Source: SAT2750 sp964476375
GTDB taxonomy: Bacteria > Planctomycetota > Planctomycetia > Pirellulales > Pirellulaceae
Assembly (NCBI GenBank): GCA_964476375.1
Contig: CAYYZW010000117.1
Span: 1-14,784 of the forward strand
Direction of reading: 5' to 3'
Length of the DNA stretch: 14,784 nucleotides
The position numbers and the translations under genes were made by a program. The notes under the pieces are model-generated. The model was not told where the DNA came from, made no database searches, and saw only the letters and a program-made list of their open reading frames with translations. How positions within the stretch are numbered: position 1 is the stretch's first letter; every line of letters begins with the position of its first letter. Shown here piece by piece: positions 5,862-12,677 of this stretch.

Positions 5862-8846
5862 ATGAGATATTTGTCCCCCCTGCTGCTGCTGCTTTCGCTC
5901 TGCTCGTCGCAGGCGTTCGCTGACAAGAAGCCAAACGTTTTGTTTCTTGCGGTGGATGACATGAACGACTGGGTCGGGTGCCTGGAGACGACGCCCCGGG
6001 CAATCACGCCGAACCTGGATCAGCTTGCGGCGCGAGGGATGAATTTCACCAACGCGCACACGGCGGGGGTTTTCTGTGCGCCGAGCCGGGCGGCGATCTT
6101 CAGCGGGCAGTTTGCCTCGACCACGGGCTGTTACCGGACGGCAAACTATTTCGTCGATCATCCGACAATCGAACCGCTGCAGATCAGCTTTTCCAAAGCC
6201 GGCTACGAAACATTTGGCGCCGGCAAGCTGTTTCACCATCCGGCTGGAGCCATTGATGTGCGAGGCTGGAACGAGTTCTTTCTGCGCACCCGGCGTCAGC
6301 GTGAAGGCGGCTGGCCGCTGGATTCGTGGGGCAAGGGAACACCATTTCCCAACCCGTTTCCCAGTAGTATCTACAACCAGGGTCAGCAGATCACGGGCGG
6401 CCTGTTTCTTGAGTGGGGAGCTATTCCGAACAGCCGCGAAGAGGAGATGGCCGATACGCTCCGGATCAACTGGGCGGTCGAGAAGCTGAAGGAAAAACAC
6501 GACAAACCGTTCTTCCTGGGTGTCGGGATCTATGCGCCACACTTCCCCAATTACTGTCCTCAGAAGTATTTCGATCTGTACGACCCCGATCAGATCACGT
6601 TACCGCCTTACAAGGTGGACGATCTGGACGACCTGCCGCCGAAGATCAAGAAGATCAAGACTGCCCGGTCGAGGATTCACAAGAGACTGGAAGATTTGAA
6701 TGCGGTTGACGACGCGATTCATGGATATCTCGCCTGCATCAGCTATGCCGACGCCATGATGGGCCGCGTGCTGGATGCTCTCCAGGCCAGCCCCTATGCC
6801 GACAATACGGTTGTCGTGCTTTGGAGTGATCACGGCTACCACCACGGGGAAAAGGGGGACTGGGGCAAGCACACGCTGTGGGAACGGACTTCCAACGTTC
6901 CCTTCATCTGGGCCGGTCCGGGCGTGGCCAGGGGCCGGACGTCCGACGTGACCGTCAGCCTGATCGACATGTATCCGACCCTGGTGGATCTCTGCGGTCT
7001 GCCAAGGCCGCATCAGAAGCTGGAAGGCCAATCGCTGGCGAAGACGCTTGTCGATCCGGCGTCTGCCAAAGACCGCAATATCTTTCTGCCACACATGAAC
7101 CCCGGCGAGTATGCGGTCATTAATCGTGACTGGCGTTACATCCGCTACGGCGAGGATGGTGAAGAACTGTACGATCTGCAGGCCGATCCAAACGAGTGGC
7201 ACAACCTTGCCGCCAGTCCCGAATACGCCGCGCGCAAAGCAGAACTGCGGAGATTCGCGCCCGCGACTTTCGCCGAGCCGGCCCAGAAACTCAACGCTCG
7301 CAAGGACCTTGTCGTCGACGGAGAGACGTTTCGCTGGGAGAAGGGAAAAGGCAATTATACGCCGTTACCGAAACAACTTCCCTCGACGCTGCGCCAGCAG
7401 AAAACGGGTCCACCTCGAGCTGCGCCTGCCCGGCCCTCTTCCCAGGGCAGAGGCACGCGGCCGAATGTCCTCCTGGTGATCTGTGATGACCTGAACCGCC
7501 ATGTCTCGACCTCCGGGTACAAGCATATCCAGACACCCGCCCTGGACCGGTTGGCAGCCACCGGGATGACCTTCGGCCGGGCCTATTGCCAGTACCCGGT
7601 CTGCGGCCCCTCGCGGGCCTCCTTCCTGACCGGTCTCTATCCCGAGTCGACCGGGATCCTGGATAACAAGTCAGATATCCGTGTAGTCCGTCCCGGTCTC
7701 AAGTCATTGCCCCAGCTGTTCAAGGAAGATGGTTACTGGACCGGGGGAGTGGGGAAGATCTTTCACGGAAAGCTGGACCATGGCGAGGCAGCCTGGCACG
7801 AGTACCACAGTTTCCAGAATGAGTGGAACCCGGTTCTCAAGCCGATCCAGGATGCCTTTGAGAAGAAACACGGTTCCATTGACCTGCCCGAGAATGAGAA
7901 GCCATGGCGGGCCGTTTCCAAGGAGTTTCGCAAGGCTGCAGGAGGCCAGTCGCCGCCCGGTTTTGGTCCCACCACGATGACGGACGCCCAGCACAAGGAT
8001 GGCAAGAACGTCCGGCAGGTGGCCAGCTGGATTGACCAGGAGGCACACGGCGATAAGCCGTTTTTTATTGCCTGTGGAATCCACAAGCCGCATGTCCCTT
8101 TCTGGGCACCACAGAAGTACTTCGACCAGTACCCGCGTGAGAAGCTGGTGGTCGACGCCGTTCCGGCAGATGACTGGGCGGATATTCCGCCGCTGGCGCT
8201 GAACCATCGCTACAAGGCCTTTGGTTTTGAAGCGGCCGTGGAGAACCTGGATCATCGCCGCGAGTACATGCAGGCCTACCATGCCTGTATTTCCTTTGTG
8301 GATGCCCAGATCGGCCTGCTCTGGGAAGCGCTGGACCGGAACAAGCTCTGGGAGGAGACCGTGGTGGTCTTCATGTCGGATCACGGTTACCACCTGGGGG
8401 AGCATTTCCAGTGGGGCAAGGTGACGCTGTTTGAGGAATGTGCCCGGGTTCCGTTCATGGTGCACGCGCCGGGGCTGACCACGGCCGGCTCCAGGTCCGA
8501 GAGCCTGGTGGAACTGGTGGACCTGCTGCCGACGCTCTGTGAGCTTTCCGGCATTTCCATTCCCGCGGTGGTGCAGGGGAGGTCCGTTGTCCGGGTCCTG
8601 GAAGACCCACAGGTTACCACGAAGAAAGTTGCCTACACGGTGGTCACGCGCGGGGACAGGCTGGGCCAGGCAATCCGTGGTGAACGCTGGCGGTATGGTG
8701 CCTGGGCCGAGTCGGGTAGTGAGCTTTATGACCTCCGGCGGGATCCCGGCGAGATCCGGAACCTGGTCGAGATGGACCGGGAGCAGCAGGTCGAGCGGAT
8801 GAAACGGCTACTGGAAACAACCCGCGGCCTGGCCCGGCCAAAGTGA
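5862..8846 (+). CDS. Tandem double sulfatase (two complete S1 sulfatase domains)
   Basis: A 994-residue secreted protein with two full sulfatase domains, both resembling iduronate-2-sulfatase-like members of family S1. The ATG at 5862 begins a clear signal peptide (M-R-Y-L-S, a Leu run, S-Q-A-F-A, cleavage after about residue 20); a TTG at 5847 is rejected. Domain 1 (about 22-505) has the metal pair D32-D33, the formylglycine site C72-A-P-S-R and the second metal site D323-H324. Domain 2 (about 534-990) has D542-D543, C581-G-P-S-R and D840-H841. Both keep K-P-F-F...P-H-x-P...P-Q-K-Y-F-D. A Pro/Ala/Arg/Ser-rich linker (about 507-533) joins them, and domain 2 has no signal peptide of its own. 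Single sulfatase domains of about 450-550 residues are the norm. By hand count GAA encodes 13 of 25 Glu in domain 1 but 8 of 32 in domain 2, and GCG is commoner for Ala in domain 1, suggesting different origins. Activation would need a formylglycine-generating enzyme or anSME, not seen here. Confidence 0.93.
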   Translation: MRYLSPLLLLLSLCSSQAFADKKPNVLFLAVDDMNDWVGCLETTPRAITPNLDQLAARGMNFTNAHTAGVFCAPSRAAIFSGQFASTTGCYRTANYFVDHPTIEPLQISFSKAGYETFGAGKLFHHPAGAIDVRGWNEFFLRTRRQREGGWPLDSWGKGTPFPNPFPSSIYNQGQQITGGLFLEWGAIPNSREEEMADTLRINWAVEKLKEKHDKPFFLGVGIYAPHFPNYCPQKYFDLYDPDQITLPPYKVDDLDDLPPKIKKIKTARSRIHKRLEDLNAVDDAIHGYLACISYADAMMGRVLDALQASPYADNTVVVLWSDHGYHHGEKGDWGKHTLWERTSNVPFIWAGPGVARGRTSDVTVSLIDMYPTLVDLCGLPRPHQKLEGQSLAKTLVDPASAKDRNIFLPHMNPGEYAVINRDWRYIRYGEDGEELYDLQADPNEWHNLAASPEYAARKAELRRFAPATFAEPAQKLNARKDLVVDGETFRWEKGKGNYTPLPKQLPSTLRQQKTGPPRAAPARPSSQGRGTRPNVLLVICDDLNRHVSTSGYKHIQTPALDRLAATGMTFGRAYCQYPVCGPSRASFLTGLYPESTGILDNKSDIRVVRPGLKSLPQLFKEDGYWTGGVGKIFHGKLDHGEAAWHEYHSFQNEWNPVLKPIQDAFEKKHGSIDLPENEKPWRAVSKEFRKAAGGQSPPGFGPTTMTDAQHKDGKNVRQVASWIDQEAHGDKPFFIACGIHKPHVPFWAPQKYFDQYPREKLVVDAVPADDWADIPPLALNHRYKAFGFEAAVENLDHRREYMQAYHACISFVDAQIGLLWEALDRNKLWEETVVVFMSDHGYHLGEHFQWGKVTLFEECARVPFMVHAPGLTTAGSRSESLVELVDLLPTLCELSGISIPAVVQGRSVVRVLEDPQVTTKKVAYTVVTRGDRLGQAIRGERWRYGAWAESGSELYDLRRDPGEIRNLVEMDREQQVERMKRLLETTRGLARPK

Positions 8847-8853
8847 ACGCCGG

Positions 8854-9375
8854 TCAGTCCTCGTCCCTGCCGAGACGGTACACCAGGTGCTCAATTTCCT
8901 CGTAGAAGGTGGTCTTTTCCACCGTCATGCCCACTTTTTCTGCCACGCCCCGGGAGGGGATGTTGATCGGCCGGATGAGAGAGATCAGGCGTTGTTTTCC
9001 GAGGTCCTCGAGGGCGTAGTCGCGCGTGGCGATGGCGGCCTCGGTGGCAATCCCCTGCCGCCAGAAGGACTGGTGGATCATGTACCCGATCTCGAACTCC
9101 TCCACGCCATCCACATGTGGGGAGAGCAGGCCGACCTGTCCGCGTGGCTGGCGGGTCTGGCGGTCGGCGACCAGGAAGAAGCTGTGTCCACAGCGCTGGT
9201 AGCCATCCAGGACCCCCTCGACCCAGCGCGTCGCCTGCTGACGGTCGTAGCAGTGAGGGTAGAACCGCATCACCTCCGGATCGGCGAGCATGCCGGCGAT
9301 GAAGTCCAGGTCCTCCATCGTCATCAGGCGAAGAATCAGTCGCGGTGTCTCGTAGACAACCTGCTCGTCAGGCAT
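8854..9375 (-). CDS. GNAT-family N-acetyltransferase (RimJ/RimL-like)
   Basis: A 173-residue acetyltransferase of the GNAT superfamily, which transfers acetyl from acetyl-CoA to an amine, often a protein N-terminus or a small molecule. The N-terminus E-T-P-R-L-I-L-R-L-M-T-M-E-D-L-D-F is the typical RimJ-type opening. The acetyl-CoA site is R106-Q-G-I-A-T in F-W-R-Q-G-I-A-T-E-A, preceded by the E-I-G-Y-M-I strand (95-100). The late N138-I-P-S-R-G-V-A-E-K147-V-G-M motif is also typical. The length is normal and no signal peptide is present. It lies 25 bases downstream of the yaaA-like gene on the same strand and is probably co-transcribed with it. Its stop is only 7 bases from that of the convergent double sulfatase. 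No clear Shine-Dalgarno is seen. The substrate is unknown. Confidence 0.9.
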   Translation of the reverse strand: MPDEQVVYETPRLILRLMTMEDLDFIAGMLADPEVMRFYPHCYDRQQATRWVEGVLDGYQRCGHSFFLVADRQTRQPRGQVGLLSPHVDGVEEFEIGYMIHQSFWRQGIATEAAIATRDYALEDLGKQRLISLIRPINIPSRGVAEKVGMTVEKTTFYEEIEHLVYRLGRDED

Positions 9376-9400
9376 GGTGTTTTCCCGGCCTGGAGATGGC

Positions 9401-10174
9401 CTAGCTGGACTTTCGCGTGAAGACCCAGTCGTCCTCCTCGGAGAGGGCCATGTTGAAACGGTAACCCTCGAGGTTAAACGTCTTGATGTCCTCCACGTCC
9501 TCGAGCTGGTTCTGGATGATAAAGGAGGTCATCAGCCCACGGGCTTTCTTGGCAAAGAAGGTGACCTGCTTGAAGGTGCCGTTCTTCTGTTCCTTGAAGG
9601 TGGGCGTCACGATTCGCGCCTCGAGCAGCGCCGGCTGGATCGATTTGAAATACTCCACCGATGCCAGGTTGACCAACACCGGGTTCTTGCTCCCGGCCAG
9701 GTCCCTGTTCATCACCTCGGTAATGCTTGTCCCCCAGAACTCGTAGAGGTTCTTTCCCCGGCTGTTTTTCAGCTTGGTTCCCATTTCCAGCCGGTAGGGC
9801 TGGATCAGGTCCAGTGGCCGCAGGATCCCGTACAGGCCCGAGAGGATTCTCAGCGACTTCTGGGCCGTGGTGAAGTCGGCCGCCGAGTAGCGGTCGGCAG
9901 CCAGGCCTTCATAGGCCAGGCCATTGAAGGTGAGCACCGCCTGTTTTGCGTTGGCGGTTGTGAAGGGGGGGCTCCAGCTGGAAAACCGCTCGTGGTTGAG
10001 TGCGGCCAGCTTGTCACTCATGCCCATCAGTGTGGCCAGCCGCTTGGGAGAATAGCCGCGCAGGGATTCGACCAGTTCGCTTGAGTCGTCCAGGAAGATG
10101 GGCGTGGTGTGCTTGCGGGTGAAAGTCTGCTTGTCAAAGTCGAGTGTCTTGGCCGGGGACAGGGTAATCAGCAT
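9401..10174 (-). CDS. yaaA: YaaA family (DUF328) peroxide-stress protein
   Basis: A 257-residue protein matching the YaaA/DUF328 family throughout; the E. coli protein is about the same length. The N-terminal M-L-I-T-L-S-P-A-K-T-L-D-F is a family hallmark. Others are L-T-F-N-G-L-A-Y-E-G-L, L-R-I-L-S-G-L-Y-G-I-L-R-P-L-D, Y-R-L-E-M-G-T, L-V-N-L-A-S-V-E-Y-F and F-F-A-K-K-A-R-G-L-M. In E. coli YaaA is induced by OxyR and limits DNA and protein damage from hydrogen peroxide by lowering free iron; that role is transferred here by homology only. The protein is cytoplasmic. The ATG is preceded on its strand by AGGAAAAG, a plausible ribosome site. It sits 35 bases after the last membrane-cassette gene and just before the GNAT gene, so the whole minus-strand run may be one transcript. 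No OxyR-type site was recognised. Confidence 0.93.
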   Translation of the reverse strand: MLITLSPAKTLDFDKQTFTRKHTTPIFLDDSSELVESLRGYSPKRLATLMGMSDKLAALNHERFSSWSPPFTTANAKQAVLTFNGLAYEGLAADRYSAADFTTAQKSLRILSGLYGILRPLDLIQPYRLEMGTKLKNSRGKNLYEFWGTSITEVMNRDLAGSKNPVLVNLASVEYFKSIQPALLEARIVTPTFKEQKNGTFKQVTFFAKKARGLMTSFIIQNQLEDVEDIKTFNLEGYRFNMALSEEDDWVFTRKSS

Positions 10175-10209
10175 GGCGTTTTTCTTTTCCTGGAAAGCGA
10201 GTTATGGTT

Positions 10210-10632
10210 CTAGTGTGACTGGGGGGGATAGACTTCCTGCATGCCCGCTGGCGGAGCAGAGATACCGGGCGAGGGCGGTGGATAGTAATTCTCCATGGGC
10301 TGTACTACGAGTTGCCCCTGGCCCTTGGAGAGCAGGTAAAAGGCAGAAATCCAGAGTCCGTAACTGGCCAGGGACAGGAGCATCAGCACATAGTTTGCGA
10401 TCTGGTAAAGGAGAGAATCAAATATTTCAAAATCGGCCCGTGCATACATCGCCGTTCGTGCGATCCAGGCCAGCCTGACGAGGAGAAAGAGGATGCAGCC
10501 AATCATCGCCAGCGTGGCCTCTTTCCTGCCGGATGCTTTTTGCAGCAGCAGGATCAGGAACGTGATCACAACAATTGTTTCCGGAGCGAGATGGAAGATC
10601 TGATTCAGGACAGGGTTCTCAAAAAGTGTCAT
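10210..10632 (-). CDS. Small membrane protein of unknown function, third in cassette
   Basis: A 140-residue protein I do not recognise. Three hydrophobic segments are visible: about residues 18-31 (E-T-I-V-V-I-T-F-L-I-L-L-L), 42-58 (A-M-I-G-C-I-L-F-L-L-V-R-L-A-W) and 79-101 (A-N-Y-V-L-M-L-L-S...W-I-S-A-F-Y-L-L). A Pro-rich, Tyr-containing tail follows from about 112 (Y-Y-P-P-P-S-P, then P-P-A-G-M). There is no signal peptide and no catalytic motif. A strong Shine-Dalgarno (GAAGGAG, 7 bases from the ATG) lies inside the end of the preceding gene, whose TGA overlaps this ATG (ATGA), so coupling is expected. Size and layout resemble the two genes upstream, suggesting a small multi-subunit membrane assembly. 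That is inference. Confidence 0.72.
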   Translation of the reverse strand: MTLFENPVLNQIFHLAPETIVVITFLILLLQKASGRKEATLAMIGCILFLLVRLAWIARTAMYARADFEIFDSLLYQIANYVLMLLSLASYGLWISAFYLLSKGQGQLVVQPMENYYPPPSPGISAPPAGMQEVYPPQSH

Positions 10633-11000
10633 GACGGGTCTCCTTCGGCATGCAGGTCGAGACCTTGATACTGAAATGCCGATGCGGAGTTACCGGGCAT
10701 ACCCGTTGGGATGGGAGTGCTGGTGCGAGGCGTGAGCATCGAGAGGATGCCCAGCAGGATCATGATGATCGCGCTCGGGTAGATCAGGAAGTCCATCAAC
10801 AGTGGTAGCCAGCGACCGAAAAAAAAGAAACGAAAGTGAAAGAAATAAAACAGGATGGCTAATAAAAGCAGTCCCCAGCCGATGGTTGTCAGTATGGCGG
10901 CTGTCCCATGCCGGGATAAGGCCCTGGCTCCAAAGATCAGCCCACAGACGCAAACAGCGATATGGCTGATCGAGTAGAGATAATTGAATAGGTTGATCAT
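10629..11000 (-). CDS. Small membrane protein of unknown function, second in cassette
   Basis: A 123-residue, very hydrophobic protein I do not recognise. Three likely membrane segments are about residues 6-25 (N-Y-L-Y-S-I-S-H-I-A-V-C-V-C-G-L-I-F-G), 34-53 (A-A-I-L-T-T-I-G-W-G-L-L-L-L-A-I-L-F-Y-F) and 66-90 (P-L-L-M-D-F-L-I-Y...I-I-M-I-L-L-G-I-L-S-M-L). Between the last two is an aromatic/basic loop, F-H-F-R-F-F-F-F-G-R-W. The tail (92-123) is polar with Pro, Thr and Ser. The start lies 9 bases after the stop of the first cassette gene, and the stop overlaps the next start (ATGA). A 141-residue alternative frame across 10690-11115 crosses both gene boundaries and is not credible. Confidence 0.72.
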   Translation of the reverse strand: MINLFNYLYSISHIAVCVCGLIFGARALSRHGTAAILTTIGWGLLLLAILFYFFHFRFFFFGRWLPLLMDFLIYPSAIIMILLGILSMLTPRTSTPIPTGMPGNSASAFQYQGLDLHAEGDPS

Positions 11001-11009
11001 TGGCCGCCG

Positions 11010-11330
11010 TTATTCTTTCTCGCTGAGCAGGTAGACCTGCAGGTGGGAGTTGACTGCCATGTCCGTGATGGCCAGGATCAGGTTGGCTAGGACCTTGAGG
11101 ATGAAGTATCCCCAAAGGCAGGCGAAAAACGTCAGCAGCCCGCTGCCAAGGAACCAGAATTCTTCCGTCCGCAGCGTGGCAAAGAGAGAAGCAAGAAGCG
11201 CGAGTATTCCCAGGACGAGCGTGATCATTGCCATCACATGGCAGACCGTCTGGTAATAAACAAGTGGCGTGTAGCGGTCTCCTGCTTTCTGTCGCAGCTG
11301 GTTCAGCTTGTTTTGGACAGGATTGTTCAT
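11010..11330 (-). CDS. Small membrane protein of unknown function, first in cassette
   Basis: A 106-residue protein I do not recognise. A short polar N-terminus (M-N-N-P-V-Q-N-K-L-N-Q-L-R-Q-K) is followed by two long hydrophobic segments, roughly residues 30-53 (V-C-H-V-M-A-M-I-T-L-V-L-G-I-L-A-L-L) and 59-88 (F-W-F-L-G-S-G-L-L-T-F-F-A-C-L-W-G-Y-F). The second is long enough to be two helices. The tail is short and charged (L-L-S-E-K-E). The ATG at 11330 is preferred over an in-frame TTG at 11351 that would add seven residues; AGGA lies 13 bases before the ATG. It leads a compact three-gene cassette, and a candidate promoter with a palindrome lies just upstream. The coding call rests on its clean membrane profile and tight gene packing. 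Confidence 0.7.
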   Translation of the reverse strand: MNNPVQNKLNQLRQKAGDRYTPLVYYQTVCHVMAMITLVLGILALLASLFATLRTEEFWFLGSGLLTFFACLWGYFILKVLANLILAITDMAVNSHLQVYLLSEKE

Positions 11331-11364
11331 GTTTTTTCGATCGTCCTGCAAGGATCCAATGCCT

Positions 11365-11393
11365 TGTCTACCGACAACGGTGATTGATTGTAA
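11365..11393 (-). promoter_or_regulatory. Candidate promoter of the membrane-protein cassette
   Basis: On the minus strand TTACAA (11393-11388) and TAGACA (11370-11365) are separated by exactly 17 bases. They resemble -35 and -10 boxes, matching consensus at about four and three positions. Transcription would start near 11358, about 28 bases before the ATG at 11330. The -35 box lies inside the palindrome at 11379-11398. Inference only; planctomycete promoters can deviate from the consensus. Confidence 0.35.
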
Positions 11394-11398
11394 TCACC
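11379..11398. promoter_or_regulatory. Palindrome, possible operator
   Basis: GGTGATT (11379-11385) and AATCACC (11392-11398) form a perfect 7-base inverted repeat around a 6-base centre. It lies between the oxidoreductase stop and the first membrane-cassette gene and overlaps the candidate -35 box. It is AT-rich in the middle, as expected for a dimeric regulator site. No T-run follows on the minus strand, so it is a poor terminator for the oxidoreductase gene. No regulator can be named. Confidence 0.35.
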
Positions 11399-11465
11399 AT
11401 CACGGCAGGATCACAGTTTACCGGCACCGATTCGAACGTCATTGGCTGAAGAAGCGACACCTTTC

Positions 11466-12545
11466 CTAGCCGACCTTGTAGCCACTGGCCCGCAGGATCG
11501 ACTCGTGCACGGCCAGTTCATGCGAGAGCGGGTAATCGGTCTCTTTCTCCTCGCGGAGGATGGCCGCCATGTCCCTAAAAGCGCTGATGAAAATACCCGG
11601 CCCCTCGGGGACGGTCACCTCCTGGTATCCGGTCTTGTAGTCTCCCTGCGGTTTCTCCAGGGCCAGCCGAAAGGTGTGGCCACCCAGCGGTCGCAGGTCA
11701 AAGGTGCCGAATTCCCCGCAGACGGTAAACTGTCGCCGCTGAAAGCCCTCGTACTCGACCAGCGTGCTGCGAACCGAGGCGATTGCCTCCGGATAATCAA
11801 AAACCGCCAGCTGGTTGTCCACCAGCGGATCCTGGTCCGGATGGGTGGTGCGGCCGTAGGGGGTAGTGCCCGCCGGGGGGCCGAGCACACGGACCATGGC
11901 ATCAATCACATGGCAGCCGATCTCGAACATGGATCCGCCGGCAAAGCGGGAGAGACGTTTACGTGAATCGGCACCCACTTTCTTGCTCATTACCGCGTGC
12001 ACTTCAAAAATATCCCCCAGCCACCCCTCGGCGACCGCCCTGTAGCAGAACTGGAAGGCGGCCTGGTAACGATAGATATAGCCCATCTGCAGGTGCAGCT
12101 TGCGTCTGGCAACCTCGTCGAGCAGTTGCTTGAAGTCCTTGAGGTTCTCCCCGGCCGGCTTGTCCAGGTGAATGCTCATCCCTGCCTGGACACAGCGGCC
12201 GGCGGTGGGGAGCAGGTCCTGGACCTCGGTTTCCACGACCACCGCTTGCAGTCCGGGGGTGTTGAGCAGTTGTTCCTCGCTGATCAGCTTGACCCCCTGG
12301 TACTCGTTGCCGAGTGCCTTGCGGCGCCGGGGATCGTTCTCCACGATCCCGACCAGCTCGTAGTCATCGGTCACCTGTTTGAGCTGGGAAAAGACGCCCG
12401 AGGCATGTGCATGGCCGGTGCCGATCTGCCCGATCTTGATCTTCTCCTTCTGGGCGGCACGGACTGGCCTGGTGGTCAGCGAGAGAGAACTGGTTGCGGC
12501 GGCCGCGGCGGCCAGGAAGTGGCGACGGTCCAGGGATTTCATCAT
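11466..12545 (-). CDS. Tat-exported Gfo/Idh/MocA-family oxidoreductase
   Basis: A 359-residue NAD(P)-dependent oxidoreductase of the Gfo/Idh/MocA family, which typically oxidises or reduces sugars, inositols or their derivatives. The N-terminus carries a Tat signal (D-R7-R8-H-F-L, an Ala-rich stretch, cleavage near residue 30, V-R-A-A-Q), so the enzyme probably works in the periplasm with a pre-loaded cofactor, as glucose-fructose oxidoreductase does. The Rossmann motif is I-G-Q-I-G-T-G-H (about 38-45). The family E-K-P motif appears as D128-K-P130. G-G-S-M-F-E-I-G-C-H212-V-I-D is the usual substrate-site segment. The start at 12545 (double ATG) is chosen because GGAGAGG lies 6 bases upstream on its strand; an upstream in-frame start would pass through this site. 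It is divergent from the GH29-like gene across a 132-base shared region, which suggests joint use in sugar processing. The exact substrate is unknown. Confidence 0.92.
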   Translation of the reverse strand: MMKSLDRRHFLAAAAAATSSLSLTTRPVRAAQKEKIKIGQIGTGHAHASGVFSQLKQVTDDYELVGIVENDPRRRKALGNEYQGVKLISEEQLLNTPGLQAVVVETEVQDLLPTAGRCVQAGMSIHLDKPAGENLKDFKQLLDEVARRKLHLQMGYIYRYQAAFQFCYRAVAEGWLGDIFEVHAVMSKKVGADSRKRLSRFAGGSMFEIGCHVIDAMVRVLGPPAGTTPYGRTTHPDQDPLVDNQLAVFDYPEAIASVRSTLVEYEGFQRRQFTVCGEFGTFDLRPLGGHTFRLALEKPQGDYKTGYQEVTVPEGPGIFISAFRDMAAILREEKETDYPLSHELAVHESILRASGYKVG

Positions 12546-12581
12546 TAGGTACCTCTCCAGGAGAGTTGTGGACTGCACGAC

Positions 12582-12590
12582 TGGTATAAC
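12582..12590 (+). promoter_or_regulatory. Candidate extended -10 promoter for the GH29-like/SGNH operon
   Basis: TGGTATAAC (12582-12590) matches the extended -10 pattern TGnTATAAT with one mismatch. No good -35 box lies at the right distance, which is acceptable for extended -10 promoters. Transcription would start near 12597, leaving a leader of about 80 bases. It sits within the 132-base divergent region between the oxidoreductase and GH29-like genes. No convincing minus-strand promoter for the oxidoreductase was found there. Confidence 0.35.
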
Positions 12591-12677
12591 ATACTGGAGT
12601 TTTCACACGGATTGAATGATCCGGCCTGTTTCACGCTGTTTGAGTTCCAGGCGGGCATGGCGTCGAAAGGAAAGATG

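Noticed and set aside
4519..6003. 494-codon minus-strand frame across the WD40, PfkB and sulfatase genes
   Set aside because: It crosses three real genes and the terminator region; its composition is typical of antisense shadows.
9374..10084. Plus-strand frame opposite yaaA, and similar frames at 8887-9420, 11442-11966 and 11997-12548
   Set aside because: These are antisense to YaaA, GNAT and oxidoreductase genes with clear homology. The shadow products show no motifs.
10690..11115. 141-codon minus-strand frame overlapping two membrane-cassette genes
   Set aside because: It would cover the boundary of two well-packed genes in another frame, and its product is polar and shows no membrane pattern or motif.
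12612..12677. In-frame TTG extension of the GH29-like gene
   Set aside because: It places extra residues before the signal peptide, whereas the double ATG at 12675/12678 has a good ribosome site.
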